Assembly: GCA_017627955.1 (NCBI GenBank)
Contig: JAGAFU010000060.1
Location: forward strand, 1-64,000
Reading direction: 5' to 3'
Length of the DNA: 64,000 bases
From: Bacteroidales bacterium
Lineage (GTDB): Bacteria > Bacteroidota > Bacteroidia > Bacteroidales > UBA932
Shown here: positions 53,324-61,170 of the stretch, piece after piece
Position numbering within the stretch: the stretch's first letter is position 1
How the letters are laid out: each line of letters opens with the position of its first letter
Translations under genes and position numbers: made by a program
Notes under the pieces: generated by a model
What the model was told of the DNA's origin: nothing
The model's input: only the letters and a program-made list of their open reading frames with translations
The model's database searches: none

Positions 53324-53452
53324 ATGGAAAACAAGCTGTTATATACAGCACCCGAGGTGGAAGTCCTCGAGGTGAAGACCGCTGCCGTCATCTGCGGCAG
53401 CCTCACAGACCCCACCGACTATCCCGGCGGCGTAGACCCGTTCAACTTTTAA
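53324..53452 (+). CDS. 42-residue conserved-type small peptide upstream of a surface lipoprotein
   Basis: An ATG at 53324 opens a 42-residue reading frame ending TAA at 53452. The peptide starts MENKLLYTAPEVEVLEVKTA, then a single-Cys part (AVICGS) and an Asp/Pro/Gly-rich tail ending GGVDPFNF. The layout of a Tyr-x-x-Pro-x-x-Glu-rich head, one Cys and an acidic Pro/Gly-rich tail recalls short peptides I know from many Bacteroidales genomes, often just before fimbrillin-type lipoproteins. There is no signal peptide. It lies 19 bp before the lipoprotein gene, under the same promoter. Function is unknown; export, signalling or surface assembly are open possibilities. Confidence 0.72.
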   Translation: MENKLLYTAPEVEVLEVKTAAVICGSLTDPTDYPGGVDPFNF

Positions 53453-53471
53453 TTGCGAGGAGGACAAGACA

Positions 53472-54878
53472 ATGAAGAAAGTATTTGGAATCGCAGCCCT
53501 GCTGCTCGCACTCGCAGCCTGCAACAAGATTGAAATACAGGATCAACCCATTGACAATGCCGAGGGCATTCCCTTCTCCGCCACCGTCAGTCTCGGAGAC
53601 AGCCCCGCCACCAAGGCCCTTGCCGAGAACGGTAGCACCCTCACGGCCACCTGGGATGCTGGCGAGAAGGTCGCCCTGATTCACAACAGCGTCATCGACG
53701 AGATGACGGTCAGCTCTGTCAGCGGCGGCTCCGCCACCATCACCGGCACCATCACCGGCTCTCCTGCAAATGGCGATGCCGTGACCATCATCTACCCTTC
53801 TTCCGCCGCCGACGGCACCACGGGCAATATTAAGGCTGATCTCCTTTACACCCAGAACGGCCTTCTCACGGGAGAGGGCAGCATCAGCGAGAATTTCGAT
53901 GCACGCAAGGGAGAAGGTACCCTGAAGGTTGACGGAACGGCTACTCTCAGCGGCAGCGTTTCCCTCACCAACCAGTTTGCCATCTTCAAGTTCACGGTCA
54001 AGAACTACGACGGCTCTGCAGCTATAAGCGCGAAGCCTCTTACAATCACCATCGGCACCCAGGACTACGTCATCACCCCTGTCACGGCAACGGACGTGCT
54101 CTACGCCGCCCTGACCGCCGCATCGGGAGAGAAGGTCAGCTTCGATGCTACGGACGCCGACGGCAAGACCTACACCTGCGCGAAGCTCAGCGTAAGCTTC
54201 GAAGCAGGGAAATACTACCAGTCCACCCTGAAGATGCGTGAGTATGTTGACCTGGGCATTGTTGTCGACGGCAAGAAAATCAAATGGGCCACCTGCAACG
54301 TGGGCGCAAGCAAGCCGGAGGATTACGGCGATTATTATGCTTGGGGCGAGGTGGAACCTTATTATAGCAGCCAAGACCCTCTCACATGGAAAGAAGGAAA
54401 GACAGGATATAATTGGGCATCATATAAGTGGTGCAATGGCGCTTATAATAAGCTGACAAAGTATTGCCCCACAGACAAAACATCTTACTGGGATGGCGAA
54501 GGTTCCCCTGACGGAAAGACTGTCCTCGAGCCGGAGGACGATGCGGCCCATGTAAGTCTCGGTAGCAAATGGCGCATGCCAACTGACGAAGAATGGACAG
54601 AGCTTAGAACCGAGTGTACATGGACAAGGACAACGCAGAATGGAGTTAATGGTAGATTAGTTACTGGCAAGAACGGCAACAGCATCTTTCTTCCCGCCGC
54701 TGGTAGCTGGAACGGTACCAACCTCAACGGTGCGGGGAACCACGGCTACTACTGGTCTTCTTCCCTCACTACGGACGACACGTACTGCGCGTGGACCGTG
54801 TACTTCTATTCCGACATTGTGTACAGGGACTACTACGACCGTTTCCGCGGGTTCTCTGTTCGTCCCGTCACAGAATAA
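53472..54878 (+). CDS. Fimbrillin-like lipoprotein with C-terminal FISUMP domain
   Basis: The 468-residue lipoprotein (GIAALLLALAACNKIE) has an N-terminal Mfa/fimbrillin-like region (about 25-250: PFSATVSLGD, LTATWDAGEKVALIHNS, VTIIYPSSAADGTTGNIKAD) and a C-terminal major-paralogous (FISUMP) domain from about 255. Its marks are YVDLGIVVDGKKIKWATCNV, GDYYAWGEVEPY, KWRMPTDEEWTEL and a Trp-Ser-Ser end (GYYWSSSL). Such proteins sit on the cell surface, but their exact role is unknown; adhesion or filament formation is likely for the N-terminal part. It follows the small peptide gene by 19 bp. Confidence 0.85.
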   Translation: MKKVFGIAALLLALAACNKIEIQDQPIDNAEGIPFSATVSLGDSPATKALAENGSTLTATWDAGEKVALIHNSVIDEMTVSSVSGGSATITGTITGSPANGDAVTIIYPSSAADGTTGNIKADLLYTQNGLLTGEGSISENFDARKGEGTLKVDGTATLSGSVSLTNQFAIFKFTVKNYDGSAAISAKPLTITIGTQDYVITPVTATDVLYAALTAASGEKVSFDATDADGKTYTCAKLSVSFEAGKYYQSTLKMREYVDLGIVVDGKKIKWATCNVGASKPEDYGDYYAWGEVEPYYSSQDPLTWKEGKTGYNWASYKWCNGAYNKLTKYCPTDKTSYWDGEGSPDGKTVLEPEDDAAHVSLGSKWRMPTDEEWTELRTECTWTRTTQNGVNGRLVTGKNGNSIFLPAAGSWNGTNLNGAGNHGYYWSSSLTTDDTYCAWTVYFYSDIVYRDYYDRFRGFSVRPVTE

Positions 54879-54918
54879 ACAAAGTAATAACGGACTGCAT
54901 ATGCGGTCAGCGTCTTAT

Positions 54919-54970
54919 AGAAATTGTTGCCATCTCGATATAAAGGAATGGCAGCAGTTTCTATTATTCT
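54919..54970 (+). terminator. Terminator after the FISUMP lipoprotein gene
   Basis: AGAAATTGTTGCCAT (54919-54933) pairs with ATGGCAGCAGTTTCT (54948-54962) with two G-T pairs. ATTATTCTGG follows, a moderate T-run. It lies 40 bp after the stop. Confidence 0.75.
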
Positions 54971-55415
54971 GGTTCATAATCAACGCATAGTAATTCGAGA
55001 TCGAGGTCGTCAATCAAGGCTTCGACATCGAAATGGATAATCTGATCCCCTTCATGAGATTCTTCACTCTTGGGATTCCGCGGTTGAACATATTCACGTA
55101 TCCAAGAATCTTAAGCGGGAGATCCCCTGCCGGAGTTCTGGATGACAGTAACACCACTGCCGGAGATGACAGGCAGGGCCCGCTGCGCAGTACTATGTCA
55201 AGGAGTGCGGCAAGTGCTGGTCAACATGAAAATCGCCCTCCCACCTCTCGCCTAATCCAGGCATCTGAAACAGGTCCTTTGCGGGAAGGCCAGCCGATTT
55301 TGCCTCGCCTTCCCGGCCGGAACCCGTTGTAGGCGGCCACAAGGCATCTCTTACGGGAAGGTGAATGTCGGGTTGTAACATCTACACCTAAACATGCTTT
55401 TGGGCGTGATCCAAA
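54971..55415. other. Gene-free stretch with decayed repeat-like sequence
   Basis: I find no convincing gene here. Short frames exist on both strands but lack start signals, family resemblance or normal composition. 55060-55180 contains scattered GATGACAG, GGAGATC and GAGATTCTTCACTC words that look like remains of the SEAKDL-type repeat family. A leftward stretch around 55193-55381 stays open for 62 codons and could be the wreck of a former gene. It separates the surface protein gene from the leftward block. Confidence 0.45.
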
Positions 55416-55757
55416 TCAATCATCGAATGACACCACTGCCGATTCGAAAGAACCATCCTTTCTGAAATCTATATTTAATGTGTACATCCCCAAACCGAAA
55501 ACATAAAAGGTCGGCGTCATAAGAAAGTATATGATATGTTCATCACCGAGCTTTATTCTATCACCGACCATATCCTCATACCCAAGCATTTCGGCAGTCT
55601 GCTCGATAGTAGGTTTCTCAGTATTCAATTTCTTTACGAGGGAGTCTGACATAAAGCGGATTTGCCGACCGAATGTTGGTATTTTTGAATATACTATGCA
55701 GAGTACAAGAATTACCAAAAAGCCGATGACGATGCGTTTTATAGGTTTTCCTCTCAT
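55416..55757 (-). CDS. Small single-pass membrane protein, unknown function
   Basis: The 113-residue protein has one N-terminal hydrophobic helix (IKRIVIGFLVILVLCIVYS) after a basic start, then a soluble domain with TIEQTAEMLGYEDMVGDRIK and a beta-rich end (GLGMYTLNIDFRKDGSFESA). I do not recognise a family. Its ATG overlaps the stop of the upstream two-domain nuclease-like gene by 4 bp, so it is translated in the same operon. Codon use looks more AT-rich than its neighbour. Confidence 0.7.
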   Translation of the reverse strand: MRGKPIKRIVIGFLVILVLCIVYSKIPTFGRQIRFMSDSLVKKLNTEKPTIEQTAEMLGYEDMVGDRIKLGDEHIIYFLMTPTFYVFGLGMYTLNIDFRKDGSFESAVVSFDD

Positions 55758-57586
55758 AGCTTGATGTCGGCGAAGTTGGGGTAGTGGTCGGTGAGGGGGA
55801 GCGTGTAAGCGTCCATAATGCAGTAATATACAAGTACTTCCACGTCTTTTGGCGCATTATGGATGAAGAAATGGTCGAGAGCGCCTGTAGCCCTGTCGAG
55901 TCCCTTCCTGGCGCTTTCCGCGGAGAACCCGCCCGCATCGCAGCGGTGATGCCCGTTGTTGTTGTCTCCGAATATGGTAGCGGCCTTGTAGCAAGGAATA
56001 TAACCATCATCCAAAAGCTGGCGGATAGGCACGGTGTCCTCCTCGCAATTCATGTCGCCCATAAGGAATATCACGCAATTATATTCCGCCTTAAGAGCGT
56101 CAGCCTCTGCCATCATCAGCCGTATCTGGGAGGCCCTGGCCATCTGGCTTCCCGGCTGCGCCTCTTCCGGCCTCCACCAAAGATGAGTGTTAAGGACCGC
56201 GAAAAACCGTCCCGTCGCCTTGTGACGAAACACGGCTGAAGTGAAAGACTTGGTGTTGGCGTTGCTGTAAGTCTTCGGAGTGTAAAGATTGTACTTCACT
56301 TTGACAAGTTCCACCGCTGTGCTGTCGTAAAAGACGGGAGTGAAGTTCCATGTGCCGTCCTGCTCGCAGGCATTGGTGAAACCGAGGTCGCGCAGCTTTG
56401 GAGCCAGATGACCGTCCATGTGGGATGAATATTCCTGGAGAGTCACGATGTCCGGTTTATGGTCCGCTATCATCTTGGCGAAGCCGAGACTCCTCGCTGA
56501 GTCGGTGCAACTGATTCTTAACGGTTCCCAGGCCTTCAGGTTTTTATCACTGTCGTTTTGCCAGATATTGTCGTCGAATATCCTCAAATTGGTTCCTGGG
56601 GCCCTCAGAGAGGGATTGACATCGAAACCCGGGAACGGAGGCGTTGTTATCTCCGCCTTGACCGCATCCCAATCCGGAAGCACCCGAACCTTGTAAAGTC
56701 TGTACGAAGGGTCGAAGGTCAAGGTTTTGTCCGGGTTCAGAAAATAGATGTGGTTCGTCCACCAGCTCGTCTCGGCGATGGTGAAGACAGTCCGCCCGGA
56801 GACCGGGTCGTGGTTTACTGACTTAACGTGCTTTCTACCTTCCAGTGGAGAGAAAGGGCTGAAAGTGCCGGAGTTGATGTCGAAAAGGTAGACTCCGTCA
56901 CTATTGGTTATCAAGAAAGCGTCTTCACCAAACGGGGTGAGGTCATGACCTCCCGCCCCGGGAAGGGCGTAAGTCTTCTGACGCCTGAGAGAAGGACGCC
57001 GAGTGTTCCAGCCTTTCAGGGCATATTTTCTAAGTTCCTTGTGACCAAGGGCATAGAGGCCATTGTGCTTCTCGGACCAATATACCCCATGGCCACTGTA
57101 CAACGAGTCTTTCCAAACCACAACACCTGGTTTTGAGACATCGTAGATCTCCAGGCTGTTCCCGGCCGGATTGGTTGAATTAGCTACCGCGATCCTGTCC
57201 CCAGGAAGCATGTCCGCCGAATGGGACATGGGTGTGTGGGCATAGAAAAGGATCTTTCTTGACGCGATATCCAGAAGCAGAGTCTCGCCTCCGGAGGATG
57301 TGAGAAGTAGGCGCTTGCCTCCGTCAACCGGTTTGCAGTCATCCAGAACCCGGGCCCTGTGGACATCCTCGTCCGGGATCTGGCCTTTCGCCTCGTCCAC
57401 ATTCCAATGCCAAACTACGGCAAGAGAGTCTTGAGTGGAGGACTTGGTGTCAATAATATACAAGTCTTTGTCGCCACAGGCAACGACATGATCTCCCCAC
57501 GAGGACTTTTCCTTGCCGATGAATCCGGAAAGGACGAGAATAGCCGCGACTACCGCCGCCAATGATAGAATCTTTTTCAAGATCAC
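55754..57586 (-). CDS. Beta-propeller (DUF6528-like) fused to an endonuclease/exonuclease/phosphatase domain
   Basis: The 610-residue protein has an N-terminal membrane or signal helix (ILSLAAVVAAILVLSGFIG), a propeller-like part at about 30-320 (VVACGDKDLYIID, LLLTSSGGETLLLDIASRKI, YSGHGVYWSEKHNGLYALGH) and an EEP metal-dependent hydrolase at about 330-610. The latter shows DNIWQND, IVTLQEYSSH with the metal Glu, VLNTHLWWRP, FLMGDMNCEED and ALDHFFIH with the terminal Asp-His. It is probably periplasmic and may hydrolyse nucleic acids, phospholipids or sugar phosphates. It overlaps neighbours on both sides by 4 bp. Confidence 0.8.
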   Translation of the reverse strand: MILKKILSLAAVVAAILVLSGFIGKEKSSWGDHVVACGDKDLYIIDTKSSTQDSLAVVWHWNVDEAKGQIPDEDVHRARVLDDCKPVDGGKRLLLTSSGGETLLLDIASRKILFYAHTPMSHSADMLPGDRIAVANSTNPAGNSLEIYDVSKPGVVVWKDSLYSGHGVYWSEKHNGLYALGHKELRKYALKGWNTRRPSLRRQKTYALPGAGGHDLTPFGEDAFLITNSDGVYLFDINSGTFSPFSPLEGRKHVKSVNHDPVSGRTVFTIAETSWWTNHIYFLNPDKTLTFDPSYRLYKVRVLPDWDAVKAEITTPPFPGFDVNPSLRAPGTNLRIFDDNIWQNDSDKNLKAWEPLRISCTDSARSLGFAKMIADHKPDIVTLQEYSSHMDGHLAPKLRDLGFTNACEQDGTWNFTPVFYDSTAVELVKVKYNLYTPKTYSNANTKSFTSAVFRHKATGRFFAVLNTHLWWRPEEAQPGSQMARASQIRLMMAEADALKAEYNCVIFLMGDMNCEEDTVPIRQLLDDGYIPCYKAATIFGDNNNGHHRCDAGGFSAESARKGLDRATGALDHFFIHNAPKDVEVLVYYCIMDAYTLPLTDHYPNFADIKL

Positions 57587-58233
57587 CTGGATTTCTTGAA
57601 AGTGAATCCTGTCTTCATTCCGTCGTAGGAATCCGCCAGTTTTGCCACGGAGGCCAGGGAAGACTGGCTGGAAGACGCCTCTCCGACAACCCTGACAATA
57701 TTCAGAAGCATGCTGGAGTCATAGGTCATCGCCATCTGGTTGTTAACGATGGAGAGATAAGCCGGGGGAAGTGGGATAAAACCAGCCTTCAAGGACAGCT
57801 TTTTGGTCTCATCGCCAAACTCATAGGTGCCGTCAATTGTCTGACCGGCGATGGTGAAAGTGCAAGTGTTGTCTTCCCGAAGATCGATAGCCAGCCCACC
57901 GGTCTTGAGACCTAACTTCTCGAAATAAGGTGTGATGTTGTCCGCGACAGATTGGCTCGCGACAACACCTCCAGCCTGATCCAGAAGGTTCTGGCTCTCA
58001 AACTGAATGGCCGGCTCCTCGTAGATCCAGGAGCCGACCAATGCCTTCTTCGTGGTCGTGTCGTAAAACTGGCCAAGCACGGTGCCGATGATCTTCACTA
58101 TCGTTGTGACAGTGGACGTCTTTTTGGCTCCGAACAGCCTGCCAATTTTTCCCGCGGCCTTGAAAAGACCGCATCCGGACACTGTCAAGGCGCAGCACAA
58201 GATGGCCGCGGCCGCTAAACCACGCCGTCTCAT
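57583..58233 (-). CDS. DUF4923-like lipoprotein
   Basis: The 216-residue lipoprotein (ILCCALTVSGCGLFKAAGK) resembles the lipocalin-like DUF4923 family of Bacteroidetes: LVGSWIYEEPAIQFESQNLL, the Asp/Thr-rich LREDNTCTFTIAGQTIDGTY and the terminal KTGFTFKKSR. The barrel-like pattern suggests ligand binding in the periplasm or outer membrane, but no function is established to my knowledge. It overlaps the next gene by 4 bp and starts 2 bp after the EF-hand protein gene. Confidence 0.8.
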   Translation of the reverse strand: MRRRGLAAAAILCCALTVSGCGLFKAAGKIGRLFGAKKTSTVTTIVKIIGTVLGQFYDTTTKKALVGSWIYEEPAIQFESQNLLDQAGGVVASQSVADNITPYFEKLGLKTGGLAIDLREDNTCTFTIAGQTIDGTYEFGDETKKLSLKAGFIPLPPAYLSIVNNQMAMTYDSSMLLNIVRVVGEASSSQSSLASVAKLADSYDGMKTGFTFKKSR

Positions 58234-58235
58234 GA

Positions 58236-58532
58236 CTATGCCTCGCTCTCGTTCTTCTTTTCCTGCAGCTTCTGCTTGGCGGTGTCGATCTTGTCGGCGG
58301 CCTTTTCTTTCAAGTCACCGGCTTTCTCTTTAGCCTCGGCATAAAGCTCCTTGCTCTTCTCGGCGACCTTGCCGGCGACCTCAACGGTCTTCTCCTTGGC
58401 CTCCGCATAAACTTCCTTAGCCTTGTCAGCGGCCTTTCCGGCAGCGTACTGGACCTTCTCGCCGAAAGTCACTTTTCCGTCACCATTCAGATCCCTGGGA
58501 TCGATGGTCTCTTGAGGTTTGTTTTCTTCCAT
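58236..58532 (-). CDS. Small EF-hand protein with LEA-like amphipathic repeats
   Basis: The 98-residue protein carries a canonical calcium loop near its N-terminus (DLNGDGKVTFGE, with acidic or Asn residues at positions 1, 3, 5 and 12), then a long Ala/Lys/Glu helix with repeats of the type YAEAKEK, AGKAADKAKE and AGKVAEKSKE. The helical part recalls LEA and YtxH-type stress proteins. No signal peptide is seen, so it is probably cytoplasmic, perhaps membrane-associated. The join of a single EF-hand loop to LEA-like repeats is unusual. Confidence 0.78.
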   Translation of the reverse strand: MEENKPQETIDPRDLNGDGKVTFGEKVQYAAGKAADKAKEVYAEAKEKTVEVAGKVAEKSKELYAEAKEKAGDLKEKAADKIDTAKQKLQEKKNESEA

Positions 58533-58559
58533 AATGTTAGATATTAAGTGATTAAAGGA

Positions 58560-61163
58560 TTATTCAGTCTCTTTTTTCCGCCATTTGAACATCCCGGCCA
58601 CAGCCGCTACCAAAAGCAGCAGGAGGGTAATCGACGAGGCCCTGGACACATTCTCGCTAATGGTGTAGACGGGAAGGTCGAAACGCATCACGATGTCGTG
58701 CTCTCCTGCGGGAAGAACGGCCCCGCGAAGAATCCAATCCGTCCGGAAAAGCTCCAACTCGGTTTCCGAACTTTTCAAAGGATCCACGGTGGCATGCCAG
58801 CCCTTAGGGTAGTAAATCTCGCTGAAAACCACAGGACGGTCAGTCGAAGCGGTGTAGTGATAGTGAAGCTCGTTGGGACTGTAATAAGTCATCCGGATGG
58901 AATCCGTGTCATGAGTCTTCGTCCCGTTCTGAATGGCTGACGATGGAATGGAACCCTTGAAATCAGCGCCGATGATCGCCGTTGTACGAAGATCTGTCGA
59001 GTCTATCAGGTTTATCTCATCGTCAGGGGTGGGGGCATCCACAAAACCGTCAACAAACCAGGCGTTGCCATAGGCGTAGGGATTGACGAGCGGCGGGTAC
59101 TCTCCGTCCACGACAAGGTACTTCATGTTCAACATGGACAGGGTTTTCTCCTCCGGGAACGCTGCCTTCATCTCGCCTAACGTTTTGTAAACGGAGAGCT
59201 CGGTGAGAATGTGTTGGAACTCCTTGGAGATATACCTGTCGATAAGATCCTGATAGCGTTGGAGTTTGGCAGGGCTGTAGCCACCTATATTCTTGTGCCA
59301 GTAGGAGTTGAAGGCATCGTTGAATATGTCTTTTGTGATGTCTGCCATCCTGTAGGAAAGGGCCTCATCCGAGAGGATGATCTCGTCGACAGGCCTCTTT
59401 TTGAATTGCCCGCTGAACTGACGAGGTGTCGTGAAACTTTCAGGGTCAAGATAACGCTTGCCGACCACGAACAGATTGACGAACACGAGCGCTGAAATCA
59501 GGACCATGGCTTCTATTCTCCTGGCATTACCAATGTGAGGATCAGAAGCATAAGTTTCTGGAGCCTTTGAAGGAACGCTGTATGCCCAAAGGATAAGGCA
59601 GAATGAAAGAACAATAAGGATCATGGACCAGAAAGCATCTGTGACCATGAGATACTGCCTGTCCGCCCTCAACGCGTCAATGAAAACTTCTTCGATACTC
59701 GAATCGGCCGGAGAGGAGAAAGATCCGACTATTCCCGGGAACAACACGCAAATCAGGCAGAATCCGGCAGTCATCGCAAGTGCGGCGAATCCGGCATTGA
59801 GGAACTCTTTCCTGGTGTACTCCTTACGCATTATACGGTCAAGGACCAGGAATCCTAGCATCGGAAGCGTGTATTGAAGGATAACCAGGGACATGGAGAC
59901 TGTCCTGAATTTATTGTACATCGGGACATAGTCGTAAAACAGCTTCGTGAACCACATGAAATGGTTTCCCACCGCGAGGAACACGGCCAGGATTGTCGCG
60001 ATCAGGATCCACCACTTCTCCTTGCCCTTATAAAGGAACAGACCCAGAAGGAACAGGAAAATCGTGATGGCTCCCATGTACATGGGACCTGCGGTGAAAG
60101 GCTGCGGACCCCAATACATCGGCTCCGTGGCCGCAATTTCCTTGGGATTTCCCTGCCCGACACTTTTGAAAAGCTTGACCACCTCCGACTTGTCGGGGGA
60201 AATACCGCCGGTAGAAGCTCCGCCGTTGAAATTCGGTATCATCAGGTTGGGAAGCTCTTCCCATCCGTACGACCAGGCTGTCGCGTAGTCAAGCTGAAGC
60301 CCCTCGTTGTTGACAATTCCTCCGGTGGGGTGGGACAGCTCGGAACCACCCCTCATCGTGTACTGGGTGTATTCGTAAAGAGGCGCGAGCTTGTTGACAT
60401 TGGTGCCTATGCCGATCAACCCCACGATGAGAAGCAAAGCCGAGGCGGCGAAAAAACGCCCGGCTTTACGCCGGAACTCCTTGGAAACCAATATGTCTAT
60501 GAATAAAGCAATCACATAGACCGCTATAATCAAGGCGAGGTAATAGGTGATCTGCTGGTGATTGGCCTTCACCTGCATGCTGAGCGCGAGACCGAAAAGG
60601 ACAGAACCCAGGACCACGGGAGGCAGCCATGACTTCCATTCACCCTCCTTTCCCAAAGCTTTCTTGTAGGTGAAAATAACCGCGGCCAGAACCCACGGCA
60701 GAAGGGCTATAGCCTGCATTTTCGTGTTATGCCCGACCTGGATTATCTGTAGATTGTAGGAGCAAAAGGTCATCGCGATCGCTCCTCCGACAGCGAGGAT
60801 CTTACCCACGCCAAGGGACAGCATCAGCAAAAAGGCGCCGATCAGGGACACAATAAGCCAGTTGGCGGGTTTCTTTCCTTTGAACAGCAACGTGTAAAGC
60901 GGCTGGGTCCAATCGCCTTCCTGCGATACCCGGAAAGTGACATTGGGCATTCCACTGAACATGGACCCGGTCCATCTGGCGATGTCTTCCGGATGCTCGT
61001 GATCCCACTCGGCACTTTCCTGAGCCATGCTCCTGAACCCGGTTATGTCGCCCTGGACCATCACTTTACCGGTCAGAATCTCCGGCACGAATGAATATGC
61101 CAGCACAACAAAGAGCAGGACTATGCCCGCATAGGTGAGAACGTTCTTGAGTGTCTTATTCAT
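58560..61163 (-). CDS. YfhO-family multi-pass membrane protein
   Basis: The 867-residue inner-membrane protein has about twelve to fourteen hydrophobic segments followed by an extracytoplasmic domain and a last helix (SITLLLLLVAAVAGMF). YfhO-like marks are the first loop with GDITGFRSMAQESAEWDHEH, the SMFSGMPNVTF element and YEIYYPKGW-like FSEIYYPKGWHATVD near the end. The family is GT-C-like and linked to glycosylation of envelope polymers; the role in Bacteroidetes is not settled. It begins 7 bp after the glycosyltransferase gene, which points to a common envelope task. Confidence 0.88.
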   Translation of the reverse strand: MNKTLKNVLTYAGIVLLFVVLAYSFVPEILTGKVMVQGDITGFRSMAQESAEWDHEHPEDIARWTGSMFSGMPNVTFRVSQEGDWTQPLYTLLFKGKKPANWLIVSLIGAFLLMLSLGVGKILAVGGAIAMTFCSYNLQIIQVGHNTKMQAIALLPWVLAAVIFTYKKALGKEGEWKSWLPPVVLGSVLFGLALSMQVKANHQQITYYLALIIAVYVIALFIDILVSKEFRRKAGRFFAASALLLIVGLIGIGTNVNKLAPLYEYTQYTMRGGSELSHPTGGIVNNEGLQLDYATAWSYGWEELPNLMIPNFNGGASTGGISPDKSEVVKLFKSVGQGNPKEIAATEPMYWGPQPFTAGPMYMGAITIFLFLLGLFLYKGKEKWWILIATILAVFLAVGNHFMWFTKLFYDYVPMYNKFRTVSMSLVILQYTLPMLGFLVLDRIMRKEYTRKEFLNAGFAALAMTAGFCLICVLFPGIVGSFSSPADSSIEEVFIDALRADRQYLMVTDAFWSMILIVLSFCLILWAYSVPSKAPETYASDPHIGNARRIEAMVLISALVFVNLFVVGKRYLDPESFTTPRQFSGQFKKRPVDEIILSDEALSYRMADITKDIFNDAFNSYWHKNIGGYSPAKLQRYQDLIDRYISKEFQHILTELSVYKTLGEMKAAFPEEKTLSMLNMKYLVVDGEYPPLVNPYAYGNAWFVDGFVDAPTPDDEINLIDSTDLRTTAIIGADFKGSIPSSAIQNGTKTHDTDSIRMTYYSPNELHYHYTASTDRPVVFSEIYYPKGWHATVDPLKSSETELELFRTDWILRGAVLPAGEHDIVMRFDLPVYTISENVSRASSITLLLLLVAAVAGMFKWRKKETE

Positions 61164-61170
61164 CTGCTAA

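Noticed and set aside
53442-54374. A 310-codon minus-strand frame opposite the FISUMP lipoprotein gene
   Set aside because: Val/Ala/Gly-rich antisense shadow with no start signals; the plus-strand protein has lipoprotein and FISUMP features.
55033-55332. A 99-codon plus-strand frame in the gene-free interval
   Set aside because: Composition rich in Arg, Ser, Pro and Gly, repeat-derived words, and no resemblance to known proteins; treated as non-coding.
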